From Flavobacterium sp. (GTDB lineage Bacteria > Bacteroidota > Bacteroidia > Flavobacteriales > Flavobacteriaceae), in NCBI RefSeq assembly GCF_030146175.1, contig NZ_JASLCE010000140.1, positions 1 through 61,749 on the forward strand: a stretch of DNA of 61,749 nt. Direction: 5' to 3'. The first letter of the stretch is position 1; each line of letters opens with the position of its first letter. The notes under the pieces are model-generated. The model had not been told where the DNA came from and did no database searches. It was given only the letters and a program-made list of their open reading frames with translations. Positions 17,230-25,161 of the stretch are shown here, piece after piece. The translations under genes and the position numbers were made by a program.

Positions 17230-18231
17230 TTAATTTCCCTGAATTCTTTTCCAGAGTTGTCGTAGTAACAACATTCCTTCCTGTCTGGTTTTTGGTACTT
17301 CCTGAGTTTGAAATCCGTTTTTGGAAGGTAGCAGTTCATAACTAAATGCAAACTGCGGATTGGTTTCATTTCGGTTGAGTAATCCGAAACGCAAATCGTT
17401 AAAATACAGCTTTCCATCTTTTTCCGTAACGGTATATTTTCCTTCCGACAAAGCGATCAGGCGCTGGATTGTTTTATCTTTTATAAAACCGTCTAACAAC
17501 TCCTGATTTTTAGGATAACGCTTAAAAGTGATTGGTTTAGTATCCAAAAAGGAATAGTCTCCGATCCAATAATCTGTTTTGGTTTCTGCCGTAGCCGTCC
17601 AGAGAATGGTGTTTAAGGGTGTCGGTTTGGTTTCGAGTTGCAGCACTTCCATTCCCGAAAGGGTGAGTGCCTGTTGAAATTTATAATACGTAACGCCTTT
17701 TAACACCAATGTCAGCATAAGATAAGCCGAGCTAATTTTAAGTCCGCGGTTGTTCCATAGCGTCCGACTGTAATCGGTACGGGCTTTCCGCATAGCCATG
17801 ATCAAACAAAACAGGAACGGAAGTGTATATAATGGATCCACTACAAAAATGGAGCGGAAAGCCAATTTATTAGCCATTGGCCATAATAACTGTGTTCCCC
17901 AGGTTGTAAAGGCATCCAATAAAGCATGGGTAAACAAAGCCCAGAAAACCAGACTGGCTCCATTCATCACGGAAACTTTGCTTTCCTTTTCCCTTCGGGC
18001 AATAAGCCAACCGAGAAACGGTGACAAAAGGATAAAAAACAGTACGGAATGACTAAATCCTCTATGAATTTCGACAGCAGATAACGGATCTAAAAATAGT
18101 CCGATCACGACATCCAAATCCGGAATTGTACCGGCAATAGCACCATACAACATCGCGCGATTCCCAATTTTCCGACCGAGAATCTTTTCGCCAACGGCCG
18201 CTCCGAGTACAATCTGTGTTACTGAATCCAT
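17230..18231 (-). CDS. YdjM-like (DUF457) membrane-bound metal-dependent hydrolase
   Basis: 333 residues. The N terminus MDSVTQIVLGAAVGEKILG, followed by GAIAGTIPDLDVVIG, HRGFSHSVLF and FTHALLDAFTTWGTQLLWP, is diagnostic of the family: His and Asp residues that could bind metal sit at the ends of membrane helices. The C-terminal 150 residues form a soluble domain. The substrate is unknown; homologues are often annotated as inner membrane hydrolases. The start is fixed by the conserved N terminus even though it lies only a few bases from the -7 box. Confidence 0.88.
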   Translation of the reverse strand: MDSVTQIVLGAAVGEKILGRKIGNRAMLYGAIAGTIPDLDVVIGLFLDPLSAVEIHRGFSHSVLFFILLSPFLGWLIARREKESKVSVMNGASLVFWALFTHALLDAFTTWGTQLLWPMANKLAFRSIFVVDPLYTLPFLFCLIMAMRKARTDYSRTLWNNRGLKISSAYLMLTLVLKGVTYYKFQQALTLSGMEVLQLETKPTPLNTILWTATAETKTDYWIGDYSFLDTKPITFKRYPKNQELLDGFIKDKTIQRLIALSEGKYTVTEKDGKLYFNDLRFGLLNRNETNPQFAFSYELLPSKNGFQTQEVPKTRQEGMLLLRQLWKRIQGN

Positions 18232-18235
18232 GCGG

Positions 18236-18266
18236 CAAAGATACGGTGAATGCCAATGGGGAACAA
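18236..18266 (-). promoter_or_regulatory. Promoter of the YdjM-like gene, suggesting a leaderless mRNA
   Basis: On the minus strand TTG (18264-18266) and TATCTTTG (18236-18243) are 20 bases apart. The start codon is at 18229-18231, only four bases after the -7 box, so transcription would start at or beside the ATG. Confidence 0.6.
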
Positions 18267-18421
18267 ACCCTTTTCGGATATCCTGATCGTTGATTTTTAA
18301 TCTCCTACCGGAATAATTCGGTCAACGTACTGTAAAAAAACATCAAAGATTACGTAAAAACACTAATACCTGCCTAATACAAATACTTTACCTTTATCAA
18401 TCAACTACAAATCAAATAATT

Positions 18422-18775
18422 ATGAAAACAATCAGTATTCCCGAAGGCGCTCAGGTAAAACTACAGGCCGTCATCAGTTCCGATGCCATTGTGGCAACCA
18501 ACATTAGTTTCAATGACGTTATTGTCAGACAAAGTAAACTGTATAAATTCAGCATCGATCTTGGTGACATTAGTGCATTGGACAATAAAGAAATGTCTAT
18601 CGTTTCTTCTTTTTTTGTTCCCGCTGGTAGTAATATCACTCCTATTTTTAATACTACACAGGTAGCATACACTTTAATTTACAATGATCAACGTTTTGAA
18701 ATGACCGTTGAAAAACAGAAAATTACCCCTAGTTTTTTTATTGCCTATGCCTATATCAAAATTGTAAAATCATAA
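18422..18775 (+). CDS. Unknown beta-rich protein, first of a four-gene cluster
   Basis: 117 residues without signal peptide or membrane segment. The pattern of alternating hydrophobic residues (VKLQAVISSDAIVATNIS, QVAYTLIYNDQRFEMTVE) predicts a small beta sandwich. I do not recognise a family. It begins a cluster with an outer membrane-like protein four bases downstream, a two-helix membrane protein and a periplasmic coiled-coil protein. The cytoplasmic start and beta fold resemble in style the AidA/PixA protein that faces the cluster, but I see no direct sequence match. Confidence 0.65.
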   Translation: MKTISIPEGAQVKLQAVISSDAIVATNISFNDVIVRQSKLYKFSIDLGDISALDNKEMSIVSSFFVPAGSNITPIFNTTQVAYTLIYNDQRFEMTVEKQKITPSFFIAYAYIKIVKS

Positions 18776-18779
18776 GCAG

Positions 18780-19889
18780 ATGAAAAAAAATTACGTAATC
18801 CTCCTATTGCTTATCGGTAATTACTGGTATGCTAATGCCCAAACCGATGTAGAACTAAGTCAGTTTCAGATGTCCAATATCACGAGTCCGGCATTCCAAT
18901 TATTGGAAGAAACCGTTACCGATGTTTATACACCGGAAAATGTAAAAGCTTTGGCGTTACATGTCCAAAACAATTTTGGTGAAAGTCTGGCCATTGAAGT
19001 CGCTCCTTATTTTTTTATCAACACCAAAAGTAAAAGCCGAACCTATTATAAATACATTGGCGTTACCAAAGAAAACGATGTTTTAAAACAAAATCCATTT
19101 AGCGGACTCAATACAACAACGCTCTCTTTTGCTTATTTAAAAAAAGATTTTAAGAATATTGTCGGAGATAATGATCGTAAAACTTTTTCTATTGGTATAC
19201 GAACGACGCTATTGCGCTTTTTTGATAAAGAACAGATTTACAACAATGCCGAAAAAATTGCCGACGAATTGTTAAAACTCCCTTCACCACCTATGCAGAT
19301 TTTGACCATGGAGGAAGGACCGAAAAAAGAGGAGGCTTTTAAAAAATTCTACCTGGAGCAACAAAAAATTGAAGAGCGCTTTAAACCCTTTCAAAAAACA
19401 ATCAAGCCAATTTTTAAACTGGATGCAGCATTGGCCTACAGCAATCTTTTTAAAGAAAACTCCACCGATAGCGGCACGGTGAGTCGTTTTGGTTCCTGGT
19501 TAACCGGAGAATTCAATCTGATTTTAAACGAAGACGACGAGAAAAGCACTACCAACAACTATATGAGTGTTTTGGCAATCGCCCGTTATATTGAAGACGG
19601 TTTTAATATGGAAGTAGCCGATACCTATACAACCAGTTATTATCGGGATTTTGGCGGTAAAGTCAATTTTGAGTTTGGAAAATTTACGTTCGGATACGAA
19701 TATGTGAAACGTAATGGAAGTATTAGCAGTGAACGATCCGTTGGTAATATCAGTTTTGCGTTGGATAAAAACATTAGTCTGACCGGAGGTTTCGGAAAAG
19801 ATTTTCAGGTAACGGATAACCTTTTGGCTTTATTTGGAATCAATTGGGGACTCAACCTAGGCAATACATCCGCTTCCGTCGCAAAATAA
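18780..19889 (+). CDS. Exported protein, probable outer membrane beta barrel, unknown
   Basis: 369 residues with a signal peptide ending YANAQ. The body alternates amphipathic strands (LAIEVAPYFFIN, TTTLSFAYLKKD, FSIGIRTTLLRF, NYMSVLAIARYIED, GKVNFEFGKFTFGYEYVK) with a charged helical insert at about 155-210, and ends in LFGINWGLNLG strands. This fits an outer membrane barrel with a soluble loop domain. No family recognised. It starts four bases after the previous gene. Confidence 0.7.
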   Translation: MKKNYVILLLLIGNYWYANAQTDVELSQFQMSNITSPAFQLLEETVTDVYTPENVKALALHVQNNFGESLAIEVAPYFFINTKSKSRTYYKYIGVTKENDVLKQNPFSGLNTTTLSFAYLKKDFKNIVGDNDRKTFSIGIRTTLLRFFDKEQIYNNAEKIADELLKLPSPPMQILTMEEGPKKEEAFKKFYLEQQKIEERFKPFQKTIKPIFKLDAALAYSNLFKENSTDSGTVSRFGSWLTGEFNLILNEDDEKSTTNNYMSVLAIARYIEDGFNMEVADTYTTSYYRDFGGKVNFEFGKFTFGYEYVKRNGSISSERSVGNISFALDKNISLTGGFGKDFQVTDNLLALFGINWGLNLGNTSASVAK

Positions 19890-20014
19890 TTAAAGCTATT
19901 CGGTTTGTCAATTTTTACAGTCATATCAATAACCATAAGCAAATAACGAGGTCATATTACATAATAACCCGCTCCTTTAATCCCTCGTTACGGCTTTTTA
20001 AAATCATAATACAA

Positions 20015-20284
20015 ATGGGAAAAATAGAAGAAGTTCAGAAACTTGTAGACACCTTTAAAATGGAACGGATGATCTACGTAATACTAACAACCTTATCGGC
20101 CGTTTCCTTGGTTGGAATTGGAATTTATGTCGCATTGGTCGAAAAAAACTATGCCAGTTTTGTTGCCCTTCTGGTACCAACGGGTACTTTAACACTATGT
20201 ATATTCCGGGTGTTAAAAATGTGGGATGATGCCTTAAAATATATTTCTAATGTAAAACCTGAAAACGATGAACAACCTAACTAA
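20015..20284 (+). CDS. Small protein with two membrane helices, unknown
   Basis: 89 residues starting MGKIEEVQKLVDTF. Two hydrophobic segments (about 21-40 and 48-65) flank a short turn, with charged ends, giving a hairpin in the inner membrane. I place the start at ATG 20015, since the longer upstream reading would run into the preceding gene with no signal. Its end overlaps the next gene by 17 bases, indicating coupling. Confidence 0.65.
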   Translation: MGKIEEVQKLVDTFKMERMIYVILTTLSAVSLVGIGIYVALVEKNYASFVALLVPTGTLTLCIFRVLKMWDDALKYISNVKPENDEQPN

Positions 20285-20852
20285 AAAAACACGGTACCTA
20301 CCTATAATTGGTATTGCCCTGACTCTTATCGGCTATTTGTTTATTTCCTTTCAGACCTATTCACTAAACGAAAGGAAAAAAAACCTTCTAAATGACATTG
20401 CAGAACTGGAAACCATTAAAAGCCGGTTAACCAACTCATTAAAAATAAAAGACACTATTATTACGATTCAGGACAAAATTATTGCCCAATCTTCTGATAG
20501 CACGATAGCCAAAAAAGAAAAGCTTTTAAAAGAAACGATCGAAACCCACTTTATTAAAGTTGATAAAAAAGAGGCAAATAGCGAACAGGCTCAAAAATTC
20601 GAAGCCGACGGGTTCCGTTATTTACTTGATAAAGATGTCAACAATGCCATTAGTGCTTTCCGAAAAAGTGAAAATGCCTATAACGGATTCCATCAGGTAT
20701 ATGAAATTGCGGTGTATCTTAACAAAAATAAAAGCAAACTGTCGGATGCTAATTCCGAATTCTGGAAAGAAACCTACCGTAAAATTCTAACCGATTTCAG
20801 TTGGAGAATGCCCGAAGATGTGAAACAAAAATTAACCGCGGCAAGTAATTAA
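20268..20852 (+). CDS. Membrane-anchored coiled-coil/TPR-like protein, unknown
   Basis: 194 residues: one N-terminal transmembrane helix (about 12-30), a coiled coil (about 33-100, including NERKKNLLNDIAELETIKSR), then a helical part with a TPR-like segment (AQKFEADGFRYLLDKDVNNA followed by ISAFRKSENAYNGFHQVYEI). It is probably anchored in the inner membrane with its bulk in the periplasm or cytoplasm. Last gene of the cluster; a terminator follows. Confidence 0.7.
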   Translation: MNNLTKKTRYLPIIGIALTLIGYLFISFQTYSLNERKKNLLNDIAELETIKSRLTNSLKIKDTIITIQDKIIAQSSDSTIAKKEKLLKETIETHFIKVDKKEANSEQAQKFEADGFRYLLDKDVNNAISAFRKSENAYNGFHQVYEIAVYLNKNKSKLSDANSEFWKETYRKILTDFSWRMPEDVKQKLTAASN

Positions 20853-20887
20853 AGTATTAAACAAATACGCACCTGTTGCATCAAAAT

Positions 20888-20929
20888 AGAAATGGCTATC
20901 AAAAACTAGGTTTCGGATAGCCATTTTAA
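20888..20929. terminator. Bidirectional terminator
   Basis: AAATGGCTATC and GATAGCCATTT form an 11-bp stem around a 16-base loop between two convergent genes. Confidence 0.7.
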
Positions 20930-20965
20930 TTTCTTCAGTTTGGGGCTGAATTTTGTAATCATGTA

Positions 20966-21541
20966 TTATTTAACAATAATTCTTGGATCCCAAACGAAGT
21001 AACCGAATAATTTCATGTTGCCCGATGCTCTGTCCAGCGTATAAAGGGCAAAACTAACATTGTAGTCTTCGGTTCCAGGCTTGATCACATCAGCCTGATA
21101 AAACCAATAACTCATTCCGCTAACCTGTTGAATCGGAAGCGGCGATGCACCAACAGAAGGTTGCACTCCGGTTGCAGTAAATACTTTCGAGGTGAAAGGG
21201 CCAAATACATCCGTACCTCCAAATTTCTGAATGTTATAGATGATAACCGCATTGTTAAAGTTATCATATTCCGATACGGCATTAAATCGGACAACGTCGC
21301 CGGAAACGGCATTGATCTCTAAATCTGCTGTTCCACTTCCTTTGCTTCCCGTTAAATTTGAAGCTACCATATACTGATATTGGTGACCAATACCGGTTGG
21401 TTTTGTCGAGTCAGTACTTCCACCTTTCGGATAATCATTTATAATCTTATCCGTGTCGATGATTACCTGAATGTTGGTAATCAAGGCGACATTACTTAAT
21501 GCCGCTTCTAACTCCTGTGCGTTTTTTAATTCTGCATCCAT
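20966..21541 (-). CDS. AidA/PixA family inclusion body protein
   Basis: 191 residues. The segments VIIDTDKIINDYPKGG, PTGIGHQYQYMV, GTADLEINAVSGDVVRF, NNAVIIYNIQKFGGTDVF, SYWFYQADVIKPGTEDY and LYTLDRASGNMKLFGYFVW match the AidA/PixA family named after PixA, the inclusion body protein of Xenorhabdus, and AidA of Ralstonia and Burkholderia. No signal peptide is present. Family members form crystalline inclusions or contribute to interactions with animal or plant hosts; the molecular role is not established. The gene converges on the four-gene cluster at 18422-20852 and has its own -7 box upstream. Confidence 0.88.
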   Translation of the reverse strand: MDAELKNAQELEAALSNVALITNIQVIIDTDKIINDYPKGGSTDSTKPTGIGHQYQYMVASNLTGSKGSGTADLEINAVSGDVVRFNAVSEYDNFNNAVIIYNIQKFGGTDVFGPFTSKVFTATGVQPSVGASPLPIQQVSGMSYWFYQADVIKPGTEDYNVSFALYTLDRASGNMKLFGYFVWDPRIIVK

Positions 21542-21613
21542 TTTGATAAAATTTAAAGTTTTGTCTACTCATTTTTCCAGTTTTTCGACTTCCGCTGGTA
21601 TTGTATTTCCAAT

Positions 21614-21621
21614 CAAAATTA
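21614..21621 (-). promoter_or_regulatory. -7 box of the AidA/PixA gene
   Basis: TAATTTTG on the minus strand about 72 bases before the start codon fits TAnnTTTG; the -33 element is not clear. Confidence 0.4.
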
Positions 21622-21829
21622 CAATAACACACAGTAGTTAAACAGGGTATAAATACCTGATTTTAAATATTTTACAATTAAATAACACACTTTTACAAAT
21701 ACAATTGGATAATTTCTTACGTACTAAAACCTGCTTTTTATTGCTGTGTTTTAAAAAAGGAATTGTCGTTCAGAATTTCTTCTAAATTGAGTTGCAAGTT
21801 TGTTCTTCAACTTTTAAAAATTTAAAGAC

Positions 21830-22261
21830 ATGAAAAAGATGTTGTTTTTTATATTGGCTACAGCGGCAAGTATTTCCCTGGCCAATGCACAGAAAATATC
21901 GGACAAAGAAGTTCCGTCAGCAGTTAAATCGGCCTTACAAAAAAATTACCCCAATGCGCCCCATTTGAAATGGGAAAAAGAAAAAGCCAATTATGAGGCG
22001 GAATTTAAGATGGCACAAGAGGACTATTCCGTACTGCTTGACGCCTCCGGGAAAATCGTTGAAACAGAAATTGAAATAAATGTAACTACCCTACCCGCAA
22101 ATATCAAAACCTATATTGCGAAAAACTTCCCCGGGAAAAAGATTAAGGAAGCGGCAAAAATTACCGATGCCAAAGGTGCACTTACATATGAAGCAGAAGT
22201 CGATGGAAAAGATTTGCTATTTGATAGTTCCGGTACATTCCTAAAAGCGGTTAACCACTAA
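21830..22261 (+). CDS. PepSY-like domain periplasmic protein
   Basis: 143 residues with a signal peptide ending LANAQ. Two PepSY-like repeats follow: VPSAVKSALQKNYPNAPHLKWE with YEAEFKMAQEDYSVLLDASG, and LPANIKTYIAKNFPGKKIKEA with YEAEVDGKDLLFDSSG. This is the PepSY-like (DUF2874) type common in Bacteroidota, thought to be periplasmic and possibly inhibitory to peptidases. Single gene with a terminator just after it. Confidence 0.85.
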   Translation: MKKMLFFILATAASISLANAQKISDKEVPSAVKSALQKNYPNAPHLKWEKEKANYEAEFKMAQEDYSVLLDASGKIVETEIEINVTTLPANIKTYIAKNFPGKKIKEAAKITDAKGALTYEAEVDGKDLLFDSSGTFLKAVNH

Positions 22262-22274
22262 ACACTTTTTATAA

Positions 22275-22328
22275 TTGGGCTGTTTTTGCCTTTGTGACTG
22301 ACCATCCGCTTCAAAACAGCTCAATTTT
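22275..22328 (+). terminator. Probable terminator after the PepSY-like gene
   Basis: TTGGGCTGTTTT and AAAACAGCTCAA are complementary apart from one G:T position, with a 26-base loop, and are followed by TTTTA. It begins 14 bases after the stop codon. Confidence 0.55.
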
Positions 22329-22715
22329 ATTGATCAATACTTTTGTTTGCCATCCGGGTTCTTTCAATTTCAACAAAATTCGGAGCTACGCAATGTAAAG
22401 TTATTGGTACCTCAAGTCTAAAGTAAACAAATTGTTAACACAGCATCTTATGAATTTATTGATATTCATGGCATATCAGGGCTTTCTATCCAATTGTTTT
22501 TAAAGACTATATCATTTTACATCAAGAAATAGTAAACAATTATGTCTTCCAAATTTATTCAGCATTGTATTTCTACTTTTACGCCATGAAAATCCCCAGC
22601 GCTATTTTTTACATTCTAACCTCAGATTCCGATAAATTTTGATATGTCGAGTATCCCAAAGTATAAATACATCTGTATCTAACTGAACAACAAATCGTTT
22701 AAATAAAAATATAGA
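22329..22715. other. Intergenic region without visible genes
   Basis: A/T-rich stretch between the PepSY-like gene and the PAP2 gene. I see no ORF of credible composition, no RNA gene and no clear promoter consensus. Confidence 0.5.
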
Positions 22716-23543
22716 ATGAACACAAAAATTAGTACTAATTATTCAAAGCTTCGGGTATTTCTGTTTCTTTTACCGCTATTTCTTTTAATTACAATTGTTT
22801 TATTTCTATATCAACAGCATGCTTTATCGATCAGTAGCTATACAAAAATCCAACAGGATAGCTTCTTTTTTATTAATCATCATTTGGGGATCTACCCCAA
22901 TCTTCAATTTAATCTGACTCAATTTGGAGATTGTCTGATTTCATTGTCGCTTTTAAGTATTTTTATTGTGTATGCTCCCAAAATATGGGAAGCTTTTTTA
23001 TCGGCGTCGCTTATTTCTTGCCTAATCACCCGCGTCTTAAAAAGTTTATTTGCTGTACCGAGACCGGCCGCAATGATTGATCATTCTAAATTTATTATCA
23101 CCGGAGAAATACTATCGGGTAACAACAGTCTACCTTCGGGACATTCCATCACTATTTTTACCGCGCATACCATTTTGATGTTTGCCTTTATGCCCAAAAA
23201 GCTAAGTCATAAAATCATATGGTTTTTCCTAGCCATTTTTATCGGATTGATTCTTGTTTTTACCCGTGTTGGCGTGGGCGCACATTATCCGATAGATGTC
23301 ATTGTGGGGAGTATTATTGGTTATATTTCGGGGCTTTTAGGTATTTTTATAAGTCGGAAATATAAAATTTGGGCATGGGTTAATGATAAAAAATATTATC
23401 CTATTTTTATTGTATTGTTCCTGATTTGTGCAGTTGTACTGATCAACCGAATCATTCATGAGAATTTGATAATATTCTATTTGTCTTTGATTTGCTTACT
23501 TTTTTCCACATACAAAATCATTAAAGTTTATGTTCAGAAATAA
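22716..23543 (+). CDS. PAP2 family phosphatase, possibly a lipid A phosphatase
   Basis: 275-residue membrane phosphatase. The three catalytic motifs of the PAP2 superfamily are present: KSLFAVPRP (Kx6RP, near 110), LPSGHS (near 140) and TRVGVGAHYPIDV with its His and Asp (near 185-195). The rest is hydrophobic helices. It overlaps by 14 bases the phosphoethanolamine transferase gene that follows. That pairing mirrors LpxE-EptA pairs, in which a phosphatase removes a lipid A phosphate and the transferase adds phosphoethanolamine, so I infer a lipid A role. Undecaprenyl pyrophosphate phosphatase is an alternative. Confidence 0.85.
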   Translation: MNTKISTNYSKLRVFLFLLPLFLLITIVLFLYQQHALSISSYTKIQQDSFFFINHHLGIYPNLQFNLTQFGDCLISLSLLSIFIVYAPKIWEAFLSASLISCLITRVLKSLFAVPRPAAMIDHSKFIITGEILSGNNSLPSGHSITIFTAHTILMFAFMPKKLSHKIIWFFLAIFIGLILVFTRVGVGAHYPIDVIVGSIIGYISGLLGIFISRKYKIWAWVNDKKYYPIFIVLFLICAVVLINRIIHENLIIFYLSLICLLFSTYKIIKVYVQK

Positions 23544-25053
23544 TGTGACCCTGACTCGTTTTGTTTTACTAATGAGTTTTATAACTTTTTTATTTTTTCA
23601 TTACCCTTTTTTCGCCTTTGTTTGTAATAATGTCGAGTATAAAAGTCTGAACGGCATACTATTAATTGTCAGCTTGATAATTATAATGCTGGTCGCCAAT
23701 GCTTTTGTGTATTACCTGATCTTTTCCCTTTCCCGTTATGTCGGAAAATTTTTATTGGTCGTAACCTTTATTTGTAATGCTATTGCGGTTTATTTTATCA
23801 ATACCTACAATGTTATAATAGACGAAAGTATGATTGGTAACGTACTCAATACCAATTATACGGAATCGAGCAGTTATTTTTCGATCAAATTGGTATTCTA
23901 TTTGCTTTTTCTGGCGATACTTCCAAGTATTTATATCATAAAAGTAAAGCTAACCAGCGTTCCGGTAAAGAAATTTTTAATCACTGCGTCACTTAGTCTG
24001 GTATTTATTCTGGCGTTAGCATTTGCAAATGCGAGCAATTGGTTGTGGATTGATAAAAATTCAAAAACATTGGGCGGCCTTGCGATGCCCTGGTCGTATA
24101 GCGTAAATATGTCTCTTTTTTATATTCATAAACAGAAACAAAACGAAAAAGAAATTCTGTTACCCGATGCCACAATAAAAGACACTAAAAAATCGGTTGT
24201 CGTTTTAGTAATAGGCGAATCGGCAAGAAGTCAGAATTTTTCTTTATATGGCTATGGTAAAAACACCAATCCGCTCCTGTCGCAAACGCCAAATGTTTTT
24301 CATTTTGACGCTACTTCCTGTGCAACCTACACCACTGCTGGCGTAAAATGTATTCTGGAACATACCAATACGGACGATTTGTATGAGATTTTACCCAATT
24401 ATTTATTCCGAAATCATGTCGATGTTGTTTGGAGAACTTCCAACTGGGGAGAGCCACCCGTTCATATTAAAGAGTATCAAAAAAGAGAACAACTCGCCCC
24501 GGATTGCCAAGGTGATCCATGCAATTACGATGAAATGCTTCTAACTGGCCTAAAAGAACGAATCGAAGCCAGTACGAGTAATAAAGTATTTATTGTGTTA
24601 CACACCAGTACGAGTCACGGGCCGACTTATAGTCAAAAATACCCGGCTCAATTCGAAAAGTTTAAACCGGTTTGCAACAGCGTTGAATTAGGAAATTGTT
24701 CGAAAGAGGAACTGATCAATGCCTATGATAATACAATTGTTTATACCGATTATATTCTTTATAAAGTAATTGAAAATCTAAAACAGTTAAAAGATTATAA
24801 CAGTACGATGCTATTTGTTTCGGATCATGGCGAATCGTTGGGCGAAAAGAATTTATACATGCACGGATTACCGTTAAGCCTCGCTCCAAAGGAACAATAT
24901 GATATTCCTTTTATCGTTTGGGTATCGGATGGTTCCAAACAGCTCAAACCTAATAAAACGGTATCCCAAAACCATGTTTTTCACAGTGTTTTACATTTTC
25001 TGGGAATACAGAGTCCGGTTTATGACGAAAGTCTGAATATTTATAAAGATTAA
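23530..25053 (+). CDS. Phosphoethanolamine transferase, EptA/MCR family
   Basis: 507 residues: five N-terminal transmembrane helices (to about residue 170) and a periplasmic sulfatase-fold domain. The metal and nucleophile sites are visible: VLVIGESARSQNFSLYGYG with its Glu, the TSCATYTT segment with the acceptor Thr near residue 265, FVSDHGESLGEKNLYMHG with Asp/His, and APKEQYDIPFIVW. It transfers phosphoethanolamine from phosphatidylethanolamine to lipid A, which lowers negative charge and protects against cationic peptides. Translationally coupled to the PAP2 gene by overlap. Confidence 0.92.
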   Translation: MFRNNVTLTRFVLLMSFITFLFFHYPFFAFVCNNVEYKSLNGILLIVSLIIIMLVANAFVYYLIFSLSRYVGKFLLVVTFICNAIAVYFINTYNVIIDESMIGNVLNTNYTESSSYFSIKLVFYLLFLAILPSIYIIKVKLTSVPVKKFLITASLSLVFILALAFANASNWLWIDKNSKTLGGLAMPWSYSVNMSLFYIHKQKQNEKEILLPDATIKDTKKSVVVLVIGESARSQNFSLYGYGKNTNPLLSQTPNVFHFDATSCATYTTAGVKCILEHTNTDDLYEILPNYLFRNHVDVVWRTSNWGEPPVHIKEYQKREQLAPDCQGDPCNYDEMLLTGLKERIEASTSNKVFIVLHTSTSHGPTYSQKYPAQFEKFKPVCNSVELGNCSKEELINAYDNTIVYTDYILYKVIENLKQLKDYNSTMLFVSDHGESLGEKNLYMHGLPLSLAPKEQYDIPFIVWVSDGSKQLKPNKTVSQNHVFHSVLHFLGIQSPVYDESLNIYKD

Positions 25054-25161
25054 TTGGAAATCGTTGTCTCACTTTTCAAAAAAATTGTGGTACAACGATC
25101 TTTTTCAAGCTAGAAAAGCTGATATGAGCATCGTTAGCGTTATAACATGTTGTTTTTTACA

